Of a stretch of DNA of 64,000 nucleotides, positions 32,217 to 41,884 are shown piece after piece. The position numbers and the translations under genes are program-made. Location: the NCBI RefSeq assembly GCF_021341785.1, contig NZ_JAJTTF010000016.1, forward strand, positions 38,541 to 102,540, given 5' to 3'. A model generated the notes under the pieces. It searched no databases, was not told where the DNA came from, and worked only from the letters and a program-made list of their open reading frames with translations. The stretch is from Microbacterium sp. Au-Mic1 (lineage in GTDB: Bacteria; Actinomycetota; Actinomycetes; Actinomycetales; Microbacteriaceae). Within the stretch, counting starts at the first letter, position 1; each line of letters starts with the position of its first letter.

Positions 32217-33104
32217 TCAGACCTCGGCGGACGCCTCGTCCGCATGCGCGGTGAGACGGTAGCCCACCCCGCGCACCGTCTCGATGTAGCGGGGATCGGC
32301 CGTGCTGTCGCCGATCTTGCGCCGGAGGTTCGCCATGTGCGCCTCGATCGCCCGCTTGTCGGGTTCGCCCACATAGGACGCGGATCCGAACGCCTCACCG
32401 CGCAGCACGAGTGCCAGATCCGCCTTGCTGCGCACCCGGCGCTTCGACTCGAGCAGGGTCGCGAGCAGATCGAACTCGGTCGGTGTCAGCTCGACCTCGC
32501 GCTGCGCGACGACCACCGTGTGCGTGACCGGATCGAGGCTGATGTCGCGGTGCACCCGCCAATGCCCCGCCGTGCCGGGCAGGGCGACCGCCGGCGCGAC
32601 CGAGGGGTTGCGGGCCGGGGTCTGCTGCCCGTCGGCCGAAGCCCCCGTCGCGGATCCCGCATGTGCTGCACGCGCGGGCTGCGGCGCCCGGTCCGTCTCA
32701 GCTGCACCCGCGGCAGCCGGGTGCGCGTTGCGCGGCCGACGCAGCAGTGCCTCGATGCGCGCGCGGAGCTCACGGGGGCGGAACGGCTTGACGAGGTACT
32801 CGTCGGCGCCGGAGGTGAGGCCGAGCACGACGTCGGACTCCTCGCCGAGGGCGGACAGCATGATGATGAACGTCGCGCTGACGGCGCGGATCCGTCGTGC
32901 CGCCTCGAAGCCGTCGATGCCGGGCAGGTTGATGTCGAGCGTCGTGATGATCGGCTCGTGGGCGACGACCGCGGCGACGCCCTCCAGACCGGTGCCGGCG
33001 AGCACCGTGCGGAATCCGGCGGCGCGGAACACCTCGTCGAGCAGGGACCGGACGTCGGGATCATCCTCGATGATGACGGCGGTCTTCGTGTCGTCTTCGC
33101 TCAT
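32217..33104 (-). CDS. OmpR-type response regulator with long Ala/Pro linker
   Basis: A 295-residue two-domain regulator. The receiver domain (residues ~8-122) has the acidic pair EDD at 13-15, the phosphorylation site Asp57 (TLDINLPGIDG) and the Lys of DEYLVKPFRP. The C-terminal winged helix (~190-290) has ELTPTEFDLLATLL, HMANLRRKIG and YIETVRGVGYRL. Between them lies a ~60-residue linker rich in Ala, Pro, Thr and Gly, far longer than usual. It is monocistronic, with an AGGGAAG site before the ATG. The nearest unpaired kinase is at 28784-30379; pairing is inferred. Confidence 0.93.
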   Translation of the reverse strand: MSEDDTKTAVIIEDDPDVRSLLDEVFRAAGFRTVLAGTGLEGVAAVVAHEPIITTLDINLPGIDGFEAARRIRAVSATFIIMLSALGEESDVVLGLTSGADEYLVKPFRPRELRARIEALLRRPRNAHPAAAGAAETDRAPQPARAAHAGSATGASADGQQTPARNPSVAPAVALPGTAGHWRVHRDISLDPVTHTVVVAQREVELTPTEFDLLATLLESKRRVRSKADLALVLRGEAFGSASYVGEPDKRAIEAHMANLRRKIGDSTADPRYIETVRGVGYRLTAHADEASAEV

Positions 33105-33220
33105 GCTCTTCCCTGCGCTCGGTCGTCAGCATCATATCGATATGCCCGCGACGCCCATCCGAGCGCGGATCCTCGGCCGGTCCGACGATCGGAGATCGGC
33201 AGCGACCCGGAGCCTGCGAT

Positions 33221-33277
33221 GGATGCAAGGGCCGCGCGACGTCTGCAGGCAGAATTCGGCGTCGCGCGCCTGCATCC
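33221..33277 (-). terminator. Hairpin after tsaE
   Basis: GGATGCA...CGCGCGACG pairs with CGTCGCGCG...TGCATCC, an imperfect long stem about 28 bases beyond the tsaE stop. Confidence 0.5.
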
Positions 33278-33305
33278 GTCGCGCGCGCCCTGCAGGCGTC
33301 GCGGC

Positions 33306-33794
33306 TCAGCGGGCGGTCTTGCGCGTGATCGTGACGACGCGGGGTGCGTCGGCGTCGAGCTCCTCCGCGGAGAGCTCGTCGGCGACGGCGCCGACCGGAC
33401 GCTCCAGCTCGATGTCCCACCAGGCGTCGGCGAGCTCCTCCGCCATGCCGCGCCCCCACTCCACCACGACGACGGATCCGGGCACGTCGACGTCGAGATC
33501 GTCCAGTTCGGCCGCAGATCCGAGCCGGTACGCATCCATGTGCACGAGCGGCGCACGGCCGACCAGCGACGGGTGCGTCCGGGCGATCACGAATGTCGGG
33601 CTCTGCACCGGGCCGCGCACGCCGAGTCCCTCGGCCAGCCCGCGCGTGAACGTGGTCTTGCCCGCGCCGAGCGGGCCGGTGAGGATCAGCACGTCGCCGG
33701 CGACGAGGTCGGCCCCGATCCGGCGGCCGAGCTGCTCCATGGCCTCAGCGGTGCGGATCTCCAGCCGGCCCGCGAGGTCGTCCAGCGCAGTCAC
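33306..33794 (-). CDS. tsaE: tRNA t6A biosynthesis ATPase TsaE
   Basis: A 162-residue P-loop protein. Walker A GPLGAGKTTFTRGLAEGLG, the PVQSPTFVIART segment and the HMDAYRLG and VVVEWGRGM motifs are those of TsaE, which drives the TsaB-TsaD cycle by ATP hydrolysis. The ATG overlaps the alr stop by four bases. The order acpS-alr-tsaE is common in actinobacteria. Confidence 0.94.
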   Translation of the reverse strand: MTALDDLAGRLEIRTAEAMEQLGRRIGADLVAGDVLILTGPLGAGKTTFTRGLAEGLGVRGPVQSPTFVIARTHPSLVGRAPLVHMDAYRLGSAAELDDLDVDVPGSVVVVEWGRGMAEELADAWWDIELERPVGAVADELSAEELDADAPRVVTITRKTAR

Positions 33795-34900
33795 GACACG
33801 CTCCGGCGCGGCACGCGGGGGCCGATCCTGGTCACGATCTCGTAGTCGATGGTGTCCGCTGCATCGGCCCAGTCCCGGGCTGACGGCACCCCGAGCGTCG
33901 GATCGCCGAACAGCACGACCTCGTCGCCCACGGCGACCTCCTCGTCACCCACGTCGACGAGGAACTGATCCATCGCGATGCGGCCGGCGACCGTGTACCG
34001 ACGGCCGCCGATCTGCACGGGACCGCGTCCGGAGGCATGCCGCGGCACGCCGTCCGCGTAGCCCAGCGGCACCAGAGCGAGCGTCGTCTCCGCCGCAGTG
34101 CGGTGCGTGTAGCCGTACGAGACGCCCGTGCCCGCCGGCACCCGGCGCACGGCGGCGATCGCGCCGCGCAACGTCATCGCGGGGCGCAGTCCGAGATCGC
34201 TCGGGCTGCGGTCGTCGAACGGGCTGACGCCGTACAGGCCGATCCCGATGCGCACCGCGTCGAGCCGGGTCTGCGGCAGGTCGATGGCCGCGGCTGTCGC
34301 GGCGAGGTGGCGCACCTCGGGGTGGATCCCCAGCGAGGCCGCCTCCGCGCACGCGGTCTCGAACGCGGCGAGCGCGGCGAGGTCGTCCTCGGGCGAGGTG
34401 TTGGACACATGACTGAACAGGCCGACGATGCGCACGCGGCCGATCCGCTCGAGGCGTGCGGCCTCGGCGAGCAGGCGGGAGCGGTCGCCCGGCGCGATGC
34501 CGTTGCGGCTCAGGCCCGTCTCGAACTTGAGGTGCACCCGCACCGGATCCGCACCCCGGCTGGCGTCGGCGGCGGCGAGCAGCTGCTCGAGACTCGAGAT
34601 GCCCAGGTCGAGCCCGGCCTCGGCGGCATCGTCGAAGCGACGTCCGGGCGCGTGCAGCCAGGCCAGGATTCGAGCGTTGATCCCCTGGCGGCGCAGCTCG
34701 AGCCCTTCCTCGACCGTGGCGACGCCGAGGCTGGTCACCCCGCCCGCGAGCGCGGCGACAGCCGCATCCGCCGCACCGTGTCCGTAGGCGTTCGCCTTGA
34801 CGACGCCGATCACGTCGACCCCGGTCAGCCGGCGCAGGTGCCGGGCGTTGTCGCTGATCGCGTCGAGGTCGATCGTCGCCTCGCGGAACGGGGCGGTCAT
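33791..34900 (-). CDS. alr: Alanine racemase
   Basis: A 369-residue PLP enzyme that makes D-alanine for peptidoglycan. The PLP lysine is in VVKANAYGHG (Lys35), and the second catalytic residue, Tyr, is in GVSYGYTHRT. HLAATAAAID and RIGIGLYGV are other family marks. It overlaps acpS and tsaE by four bases on either side, so the three are translationally coupled. Confidence 0.96.
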   Translation of the reverse strand: MTAPFREATIDLDAISDNARHLRRLTGVDVIGVVKANAYGHGAADAAVAALAGGVTSLGVATVEEGLELRRQGINARILAWLHAPGRRFDDAAEAGLDLGISSLEQLLAAADASRGADPVRVHLKFETGLSRNGIAPGDRSRLLAEAARLERIGRVRIVGLFSHVSNTSPEDDLAALAAFETACAEAASLGIHPEVRHLAATAAAIDLPQTRLDAVRIGIGLYGVSPFDDRSPSDLGLRPAMTLRGAIAAVRRVPAGTGVSYGYTHRTAAETTLALVPLGYADGVPRHASGRGPVQIGGRRYTVAGRIAMDQFLVDVGDEEVAVGDEVVLFGDPTLGVPSARDWADAADTIDYEIVTRIGPRVPRRSVS

Positions 34901-35271
34901 CCCTGGTCCTCTCTCATCCCCCGCGCCTCGGCCACGACGTAGGCGGCGGCGAGCCCCGCATCGTGCGTGAGGGAGAGGTGCAGCGTGGTGATGCCGCGCT
35001 CGGCGACGGCGGCCTCGGTGCTGCCGCTGAGCACGAAGTACGGCCGGCCCGACGGCTCCGACGCGATCTCGATCTCGGTCCAGTGCACCCCGTCGGATCC
35101 GCCCAGCGCCTTGATCAGCGCCTCCTTCGCCGCATACCGCGCGGCCAGCGACGGCAGCCGCAACCCCTGCTCGGACGGCGCGAAGAGCCGATGCATGAGA
35201 CGGGGGGTGCGGGCCATGGTCCGCTCGAATCGCGGGATGTCCACGAGGTCGATGCCGGTGCCGATGATCAC
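34897..35271 (-). CDS. acpS: Holo-[acyl-carrier-protein] synthase
   Basis: A 124-residue AcpS that attaches phosphopantetheine to acyl carrier protein. The N-terminus IIGTGIDLVDIPRFE contains the Mg-binding Asp, and RYAAKEALIKALGG the second motif. The GTG start has TAGGCT six bases upstream, so the acpS-alr-tsaE operon is leaderless. Confidence 0.95.
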   Translation of the reverse strand: MIIGTGIDLVDIPRFERTMARTPRLMHRLFAPSEQGLRLPSLAARYAAKEALIKALGGSDGVHWTEIEIASEPSGRPYFVLSGSTEAAVAERGITTLHLSLTHDAGLAAAYVVAEARGMREDQG

Positions 35272-35277
35272 CGATTC

Positions 35278-35283
35278 AGCCTA
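35278..35283 (-). promoter_or_regulatory. -10 box TAGGCT of leaderless acpS-alr-tsaE operon
   Basis: TAGGCT lies six bases upstream of the GTG at 35271 on the minus strand. Confidence 0.55.
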
Positions 35284-35321
35284 CCGGGCGGGATCCGCGG
35301 GGCCGGATCCGCCGGCGGTCC

Positions 35322-35390
35322 GCCCGGGCGCCGGTGGACTGGCCCGGTCCGGCCCGGGCGCCGGTGGACTGGCCCGGTCCCGCCCGAGCG
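35322..35390. repeat. Tandem 30-base repeat, 2.3 copies
   Basis: Units at 35322-35351 and 35352-35381 are identical except for the last base, followed by a partial third. The core GGCCCGGTCC recurs again near 35637. Confidence 0.8.
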
Positions 35391-35470
35391 CGTCGACAAG
35401 CCGTGCGCTCGGCGACATGTCTCCCGACTGCACCGGATCCTGTCGAGTGCACGGCTTCTTCATGTCAACG

Positions 35471-35544
35471 ACCCGTGCACTCGGCGACGACCCGTGCACT
35501 CGGCGACGACCCGTGCACTCGGCGACGACCCGTGCACTCGGCGA
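35471..35544. repeat. Tandem 19-base repeat, four copies
   Basis: The unit ACCCGTGCACTCGGCGACG occurs at 35471, 35490, 35509 and 35528; the fourth copy is truncated to ...GGCGA and followed by AACC. GTGCAC in each unit is palindromic. There are no spacers, so this is not CRISPR. Confidence 0.9.
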
Positions 35545-35654
35545 AACCACACCCCGGGCCACGCCGAAGCCCGGACGCCGGGCACCCCGCTCGGGGCCCT
35601 CGTCTCGCTCGCTCGCCGACCGGCCAGGCCCGAATGGCCCGGTCCCGCCTCGGC

Positions 35655-37505
<1,851 letters not shown>

Positions 37506-37512
37506 GGATTCC

Positions 37513-37518
37513 AGGGTA
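37513..37518 (-). promoter_or_regulatory. -10 box TACCCT of leaderless glmS
   Basis: TACCCT lies seven bases upstream of the ATG at 37505 on the minus strand. Confidence 0.5.
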
Positions 37519-37691
37519 GAGCGGCTGTTTTGCGCGGGTCCCGAACGAATCCTTCGAGACCTCGGGACGGTCAGAATGCGCCCGATTCCTGCGAGCGCCT
37601 TCCGACCCCAGCTCGCACTTAGCACTGCGTGCTTGACTGCGCGTATGGGGACTGAGCAACCTCTCGTGCTCGGCCGACCGGGGCCGGTCGC

Positions 37692-37838
37692 ATGAGCCGC
37701 CGTGGTCGGCGAGGCAACGACCGGGACTACCGGACACCGTGGATCCTTCGGGAGATCTACGGTGCGCCGGTGTGGGCGATGATCGCGTTCGGCGTCGTCA
37801 TCGTCGGGATCGGGGCCTTCGCCCTCCTGCACCGGTAG
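37692..37838 (+). CDS. 48-residue single-helix membrane peptide
   Basis: A small frame between glmS and the AraC gene. It starts MSRRGRRGNDRDYRTPWI, continues with a polar YGAPVW segment, then one hydrophobic helix of about 20 residues (MIAFGVVIVGIGAFALL) and ends in HR. The basic front and clear helix look like a real membrane peptide. There is no strong ribosome binding site, and I know no family. It is convergent with the AraC gene at 37882. Confidence 0.5.
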   Translation: MSRRGRRGNDRDYRTPWILREIYGAPVWAMIAFGVVIVGIGAFALLHR

Positions 37839-37881
37839 CGCCACCGCGGTACAGCGCGTTCAGGTCAACCGCACGATGCGG

Positions 37882-38754
37882 TCAGGCCCGGACCGCGCGT
37901 CGCACGATCCGCGGCGAGGGCAGCCCTGCGAGCGAGAACGCGCGGCGGAGCCCGGCGGCGTCCGCGAAGCCGGAGTGCTCCGCGATCTCCGCGATGCCGA
38001 GCGGCGCGTAGTCCGCGTCGCCCATGAGCTCCCGGGCGAGTTCGACGCGGATCCGGCGCAGCTCCTCCGCAGGGGCGCTGCCCTCCGCCGCGAACAGCCG
38101 CTGCAGCTGCCGCACCGACATGTGCATGTCGCGAGCGAGCGCCGCGACATCGAAGTCGCGTTCCCCGCGTCGCACCAGCATGAGCGAGCGCGCCCGATCG
38201 ATCCCTGAGCCCTTGCGTCCCTCGACGGCGACGCGCGGGGCGGCCTCGACGAGCACGCTGAACACCATCTCGACGATCAGCCGCTCGACCAGGTAGTCGG
38301 TGTAGACGGTCGGATCCGACGGCTGCGTGAGCAGCGAGGTGAGGAACGCCTGCAGGCCGCGACCCAGCACGCTGCTGGCGACGACGTCGCTCGGTGCGCC
38401 CACCCCCGACTGGATCTCGTCGACCGCGTACCACGGCACCCAGGCGCACATCGCCGTGCCGGACCCGGCCGCGACCACCTTCGTGTCGCGGTGCGGATGC
38501 AGGAAGCACAGCGATCCCGCCGGAGCCTCCTTCGTCTCGCCGTCGCTGCCGAGGATCGTGAGCGGGACCGCGGCGATCAGCATCACCGCGACCTCGTCGC
38601 CGTCGGCCGGCTGCGCGGACCAGGTCCACGGCGCCGCGGCCTCCAGGGCGTGCTGGGTCGCCAGAACACTGCGATATCGGCGGGCGACGAGCGGATGCTC
38701 GTGCCTCTCCCCCAGCAGTCGCATGGCGGTGCGAGCGTCGATGACGATCCCCAT
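37882..38754 (-). CDS. AraC family regulator, paralogue 2
   Basis: A 290-residue regulator with a cupin-like N-terminal domain (TWSAQPAD, ending AMCAWVPWYAVDEI) and a C-terminal double helix-turn-helix (ALARDMHMSVRQLQRLF and IAEHSGFADAAGLRRAF). It aligns without large gaps with the regulator at 43947-44780, including the RS-x3-T-x-H and TWSA-x-PAD segments, and shares its layout with that at 19725. The ATG at 38754 has GGGGAGG seven bases upstream. No obvious target is adjacent. Confidence 0.85.
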   Translation of the reverse strand: MGIVIDARTAMRLLGERHEHPLVARRYRSVLATQHALEAAAPWTWSAQPADGDEVAVMLIAAVPLTILGSDGETKEAPAGSLCFLHPHRDTKVVAAGSGTAMCAWVPWYAVDEIQSGVGAPSDVVASSVLGRGLQAFLTSLLTQPSDPTVYTDYLVERLIVEMVFSVLVEAAPRVAVEGRKGSGIDRARSLMLVRRGERDFDVAALARDMHMSVRQLQRLFAAEGSAPAEELRRIRVELARELMGDADYAPLGIAEIAEHSGFADAAGLRRAFSLAGLPSPRIVRRAVRA

Positions 38755-38979
38755 GGACGACCTCCCCAAAAAGGCCTCACGGGTGCAGCTCCCCAGCCGC
38801 ATGAGCCCGCTTGACGGTCAGCATACGCGATGAAACGCGTCATGGTGAGCATCGGATTCGCGACATCTTCCGCCCGTGCGTCGCCGTGACCCGGGCGGTC
38901 CTTCGTCGCCCGCCGCGGCGCCCGGGAAGCGGACCCAGCACACGCGGCCCACGCGCCCTCGCGCGGGCCTTGCGAGCGC

Positions 38980-40008
38980 TCAGCGTGCGGGCGGGCGCTC
39001 CCCGTGCAGGCTCTCGTAGATGTCGTCCACGAACTCGTCGATCGAGGACCGCCCCGCCACGGGGCCGCCGGCGAGCAGCCCGTCGGCGCCGAGCAGGACG
39101 GCGGTCGGCGTGAACCAGTGGTCCGCGAGCGACGGCCCGACATACCGGTTCGGGTCGTGCAGGGTCTGCGGCTCCTCCGTCGAGGCGAGGCGGCTGTCCC
39201 CCGGCGCGCTCTGCAGCAGGAACCGCACCGACACCTCGGGCAGCAGTGCGCGGTACTCGTCGATGCTCTCGATCACCGGAGTGCAGGAACCGCAGGTCTC
39301 CGAGACCGCCAGCAGCAGCACCGGCTGACGCTCGGACAGCATGCGCAGCGTGGTCGTCTGCCCGTCGGCGAGCTGCACCGGGACGGCGGGGGTGCGCGAG
39401 CGCAGGTAGTCCTCGAGTTCGTCCTCGCCACCCGCGGCCGGAGCGCCCGCGGAGGCGCGATCGCCGACCTCTGCGGATCCGCTCTCCTGGACCAGCACGA
39501 ACGTCACGGCGACAGCCGCGAGAGCGAGCGTCCACGGCCAGAGCACGACGGCGAGCGTCGCGACGCCGCCCCACAGCGGCAGGGCGCCGATGGTGACCGC
39601 GGAGACCACGGCCATCAGCACCAGCCAGCCGTTGCGCAGCAGCGTACGGCCGGTGATCCGGCGGCGTTCCCCGAAACAGGCACACGAGGCGTCCGGCGTC
39701 TGCCGCTTCGCACGCCAGACCATGACGAGGTAGGCCGCGAACAGCAGCACGGCCACGACCGCCGCGGCGATGCCGAGCACGCCGCCGAGCAGCAGCAGTG
39801 CGGCGGCGAGCACGAGCTCGGCGATCGGGTGCAGGCGGATCAGCCAGTCCCGGCGCAGAGCCGCGGGGATCCCCAGGGCCTCCCAGCCGGCGGCGTCATC
39901 GGGCGTGCGGAGCTTGGCGATCGCGCTCGCGACGAGCACCCCGACCAGGATGAGCGTCGACGCCATGGCCGTCGCCGGGAGAAGAAAGGCGATGAGAGCG
40001 GTCCCCAT
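38980..40008 (-). CDS. MauE/DoxX-type redox membrane protein fused to thioredoxin-like domain
   Basis: A 342-residue fusion. The first ~175 residues form about five transmembrane helices of the MauE/DoxX type with the pair CACFG (Cys109, Cys111). The C-terminal ~145 residues are a thioredoxin-like domain with CGSC (Cys239-Cys242) in SETCGSCTPVIESI. MauE-type proteins pass electrons across the membrane to or from thioredoxin partners; here both parts are one chain, so they may form a complete dithiol relay. The ATG at 40008 is preceded by GATACT six bases upstream, a leaderless-type box with one non-consensus base. Partners and the direction of electron flow are unknown. Confidence 0.85.
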   Translation of the reverse strand: MGTALIAFLLPATAMASTLILVGVLVASAIAKLRTPDDAAGWEALGIPAALRRDWLIRLHPIAELVLAAALLLLGGVLGIAAAVVAVLLFAAYLVMVWRAKRQTPDASCACFGERRRITGRTLLRNGWLVLMAVVSAVTIGALPLWGGVATLAVVLWPWTLALAAVAVTFVLVQESGSAEVGDRASAGAPAAGGEDELEDYLRSRTPAVPVQLADGQTTTLRMLSERQPVLLLAVSETCGSCTPVIESIDEYRALLPEVSVRFLLQSAPGDSRLASTEEPQTLHDPNRYVGPSLADHWFTPTAVLLGADGLLAGGPVAGRSSIDEFVDDIYESLHGERPPAR

Positions 40009-40052
40009 GCTGTCAGTATCCCAGTCGCTGCGCGGCACGGCTCCGGGCCGTG

Positions 40053-41009
40053 TCAGAGCTTGCGCAGCAGCACCGACTCCACGGCGTGCGAGGCGCCCTT
40101 GTTCAGCACGAGGGTGGCGCGGTGCTTCGTCGGCATCACGTTCTCGATGAGGTTCGGCAGGTTGATCTCGTTCCAGTACCCCATGGCCGTGGTGACGGCC
40201 TCCTCGTCGGTGAGGTGCGCGAACACGCTGAAGTATGACGAAGGGTTCGTGAACGCGCCCTGCCGCAGGGCGAGGAAGCGGTCCACGTACCACTGCGCGA
40301 TGTGGTCGAGCTCGGCGTCGACGTAGATCGAGAAGTCGAACAGGTCGCTCACTGCGACGTCGTTCGGAGCGGGCGGCGGCTGCAGCACGTTCAGGCCCTC
40401 GACGATGACGACGTCGGGACGACGCACCACGACATGCGCGTCGGGCACGATGTCGTAGCGGATGTGCGAGTAGAACGGCGCGCGCACCTCGGCGGCGCCG
40501 CTCTTCACCTTGGTGAGGAACTCGATCAGCGCACGCCGGTCATACGACTCCGGGAAGCCCTTGCGGTCCATGATGCCGCGGCGCTCGAGCTCCGCGTTCG
40601 GGTACAGGAAACCGTCCGTGGTGACCAGCTCGACCCGCGGGGTGCCGGGCCAGCGGCTCATGAGCTCCCGCAGCAGGCGGGCGATCGTCGACTTGCCGAC
40701 CGCGACGGATCCGGCCACGCCGACGACGAAGGGCGTGGTGTCGTCGTCCTCGCGGAGGAACTGGTTCGTCGCCTCGCCGAGTCGCTTGGTGGATGTGGCG
40801 TACAGGCTCAGCAGCCGGCTGAGCGGCAGGTAGACCTCTTTGACCTCGGTGGGATCGAGCCGATCGCCGATGCCGCGGATTTCGACGACCTCGGTCTCGC
40901 TGAGCGGCTGGTCGAGGTCGGCGGCGAGGCGCGCCCAGTCCGCACGGTCGATGCGACGGTAGGGCGACAGCGACGGCAGCGTCTGCGATGCGAGGGGATC
41001 GGGGCTCAC
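40053..41009 (-). CDS. coaA: Type I pantothenate kinase
   Basis: A 318-residue CoaA that phosphorylates pantothenate in coenzyme A synthesis. The P-loop is GVAGSVAVGKSTIARLLREL; TTDGFLYPNAELE, SYDRRALIEFL and the VIVEGLNVLQ strand are family motifs. I start at the GTG at 41009, where TACGAT lies seven bases upstream. The longer in-frame sequence has no start signal. Confidence 0.95.
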   Translation of the reverse strand: MSPDPLASQTLPSLSPYRRIDRADWARLAADLDQPLSETEVVEIRGIGDRLDPTEVKEVYLPLSRLLSLYATSTKRLGEATNQFLREDDDTTPFVVGVAGSVAVGKSTIARLLRELMSRWPGTPRVELVTTDGFLYPNAELERRGIMDRKGFPESYDRRALIEFLTKVKSGAAEVRAPFYSHIRYDIVPDAHVVVRRPDVVIVEGLNVLQPPPAPNDVAVSDLFDFSIYVDAELDHIAQWYVDRFLALRQGAFTNPSSYFSVFAHLTDEEAVTTAMGYWNEINLPNLIENVMPTKHRATLVLNKGASHAVESVLLRKL

Positions 41010-41016
41010 GGATCCC

Positions 41017-41022
41017 ATCGTA
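41017..41022 (-). promoter_or_regulatory. -10 box TACGAT of leaderless coaA
   Basis: TACGAT lies seven bases upstream of the GTG at 41009 on the minus strand. Confidence 0.5.
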
Positions 41023-41255
41023 TCGGCGTGCTGCGGCGGAGTCCGTGACGTCGGAGTCTCCACCGAGAGGGAAGCTCCTGATCGGATCACGACCACCGTG
41101 GATCATTTGGCGACCGCGTCGTCCCGCGTCGTCCTGCGCGCCGCCAGTCTGACGCTAGCAACAACCGGCCGCACCCGCCATCCCCGCGGGTCGGTCCTGC
41201 TGCCTGAGGAGGCCTCTCCTCAGTGAAGTCCCGCATCAAGACACCGGAGTTATGC

Positions 41256-41765
41256 ATGGAAGACACCACCTCGTCCCCCGCCCGCAGCGTCAGCCGCCGT
41301 AGCCTCGTCAAGGGCGCCGCCTGGTCCGTCCCCGTGATCGCCGTCGCCGCTGCCACCCCGCTCGCCGCGGCCTCGACCGCCACCAACGTCGGCAACTTCG
41401 CCCTCAACGGAACCTGTGGCGTCCTCGGCGTCCTCGGCCCCGGCTTCACCCTGACCGCCGGCGCGGCTCCGCTCCCCGTGGGCACCATCATCAACATCAC
41501 CGGCACGGGAATCGCCAACATCGGCGTCTTCTCGGTCACCGGCGGTACGGCGACCGTCAACGTCCTGTCGCCGACCTCGCGCCAGGTCACCCTGACCGCC
41601 CCGCTCGCCGCGGGCGCCACGATCGACTTCCGCACGACGCTGTCGATCTCCGTCGCGTTCCAGCTGTCGGCCGCCACCACGCTGCCCTCCGGCTTCGTCG
41701 CCGGCGCCGGTGCCAAGCAGAGCGGTGGCGTCAACGCCACCCTCGTGCTCTGCAGCGCCAGCTGA
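41256..41765 (+). CDS. Small Tat-exported protein of the KGAAWS family, member 2
   Basis: A 169-residue protein with the signal SRRSLVKGAAWSVPVI, an Ala-rich hydrophobic stretch and a likely cleavage site after PLAAAS. The mature ~120 residues are rich in Thr, Ala, Val and Gly, with two Cys (GTCGVL near the front, VLCSAS at the end) that could bond. No domain is recognised. The ATG at 41256 has GGAG seven bases upstream. A GTG at 41223, with GAGGAGG before it, is an alternative that adds 11 residues. A good terminator follows. Confidence 0.75.
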   Translation: MEDTTSSPARSVSRRSLVKGAAWSVPVIAVAAATPLAAASTATNVGNFALNGTCGVLGVLGPGFTLTAGAAPLPVGTIINITGTGIANIGVFSVTGGTATVNVLSPTSRQVTLTAPLAAGATIDFRTTLSISVAFQLSAATTLPSGFVAGAGAKQSGGVNATLVLCSAS

Positions 41766-41797
41766 GCGAAACCACTGCGCCGGCTCCCGCCGGCCGA

Positions 41798-41824
41798 GGG
41801 GGCCGGGTCTCGCACCCGGCCCCC
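41798..41824 (+). terminator. Intrinsic terminator after exported protein 2
   Basis: GGGGGCCGGGT pairs with ACCCGGCCCCC over 11 bases with a five-base loop, then TTCCCTTTT. It is the best rho-independent terminator in the window. Confidence 0.85.
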
Positions 41825-41872
41825 TTCCCTTTTCCACCCGAGCCCTCGTAGGAGGGGTTCACACGCACCGGG

Positions 41873-41878
41873 TATTCT
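41873..41878 (+). promoter_or_regulatory. -10 box TATTCT of leaderless ppx-like gene
   Basis: TATTCT lies six bases upstream of the GTG at 41885. Confidence 0.6.
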
Positions 41879-41884
41879 TCGTCC

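Larger units (their letters stand above)
35272..35654. other. Repeat-rich gene-free spacer between acpS and glmS
   Basis: This 383-base spacer contains two tandem arrays (35322-35390 and 35471-35544) and inverted, diverged copies of the second array near 35396-35465. Reading frames through it consist of repeat translations and shift phase with the 19-base unit, so I do not call a gene. Confidence 0.6.

Noticed and set aside
31616..32398. A possible gene in the spacer after the GH18-like gene
   Set aside because: The frame overlaps the end of that gene and the regulator gene, is Arg/Pro-rich and shows no start signal or motif.
35471..35544. CRISPR-like repeats
   Set aside because: Units are directly joined, with no spacers, and no cas genes are nearby.
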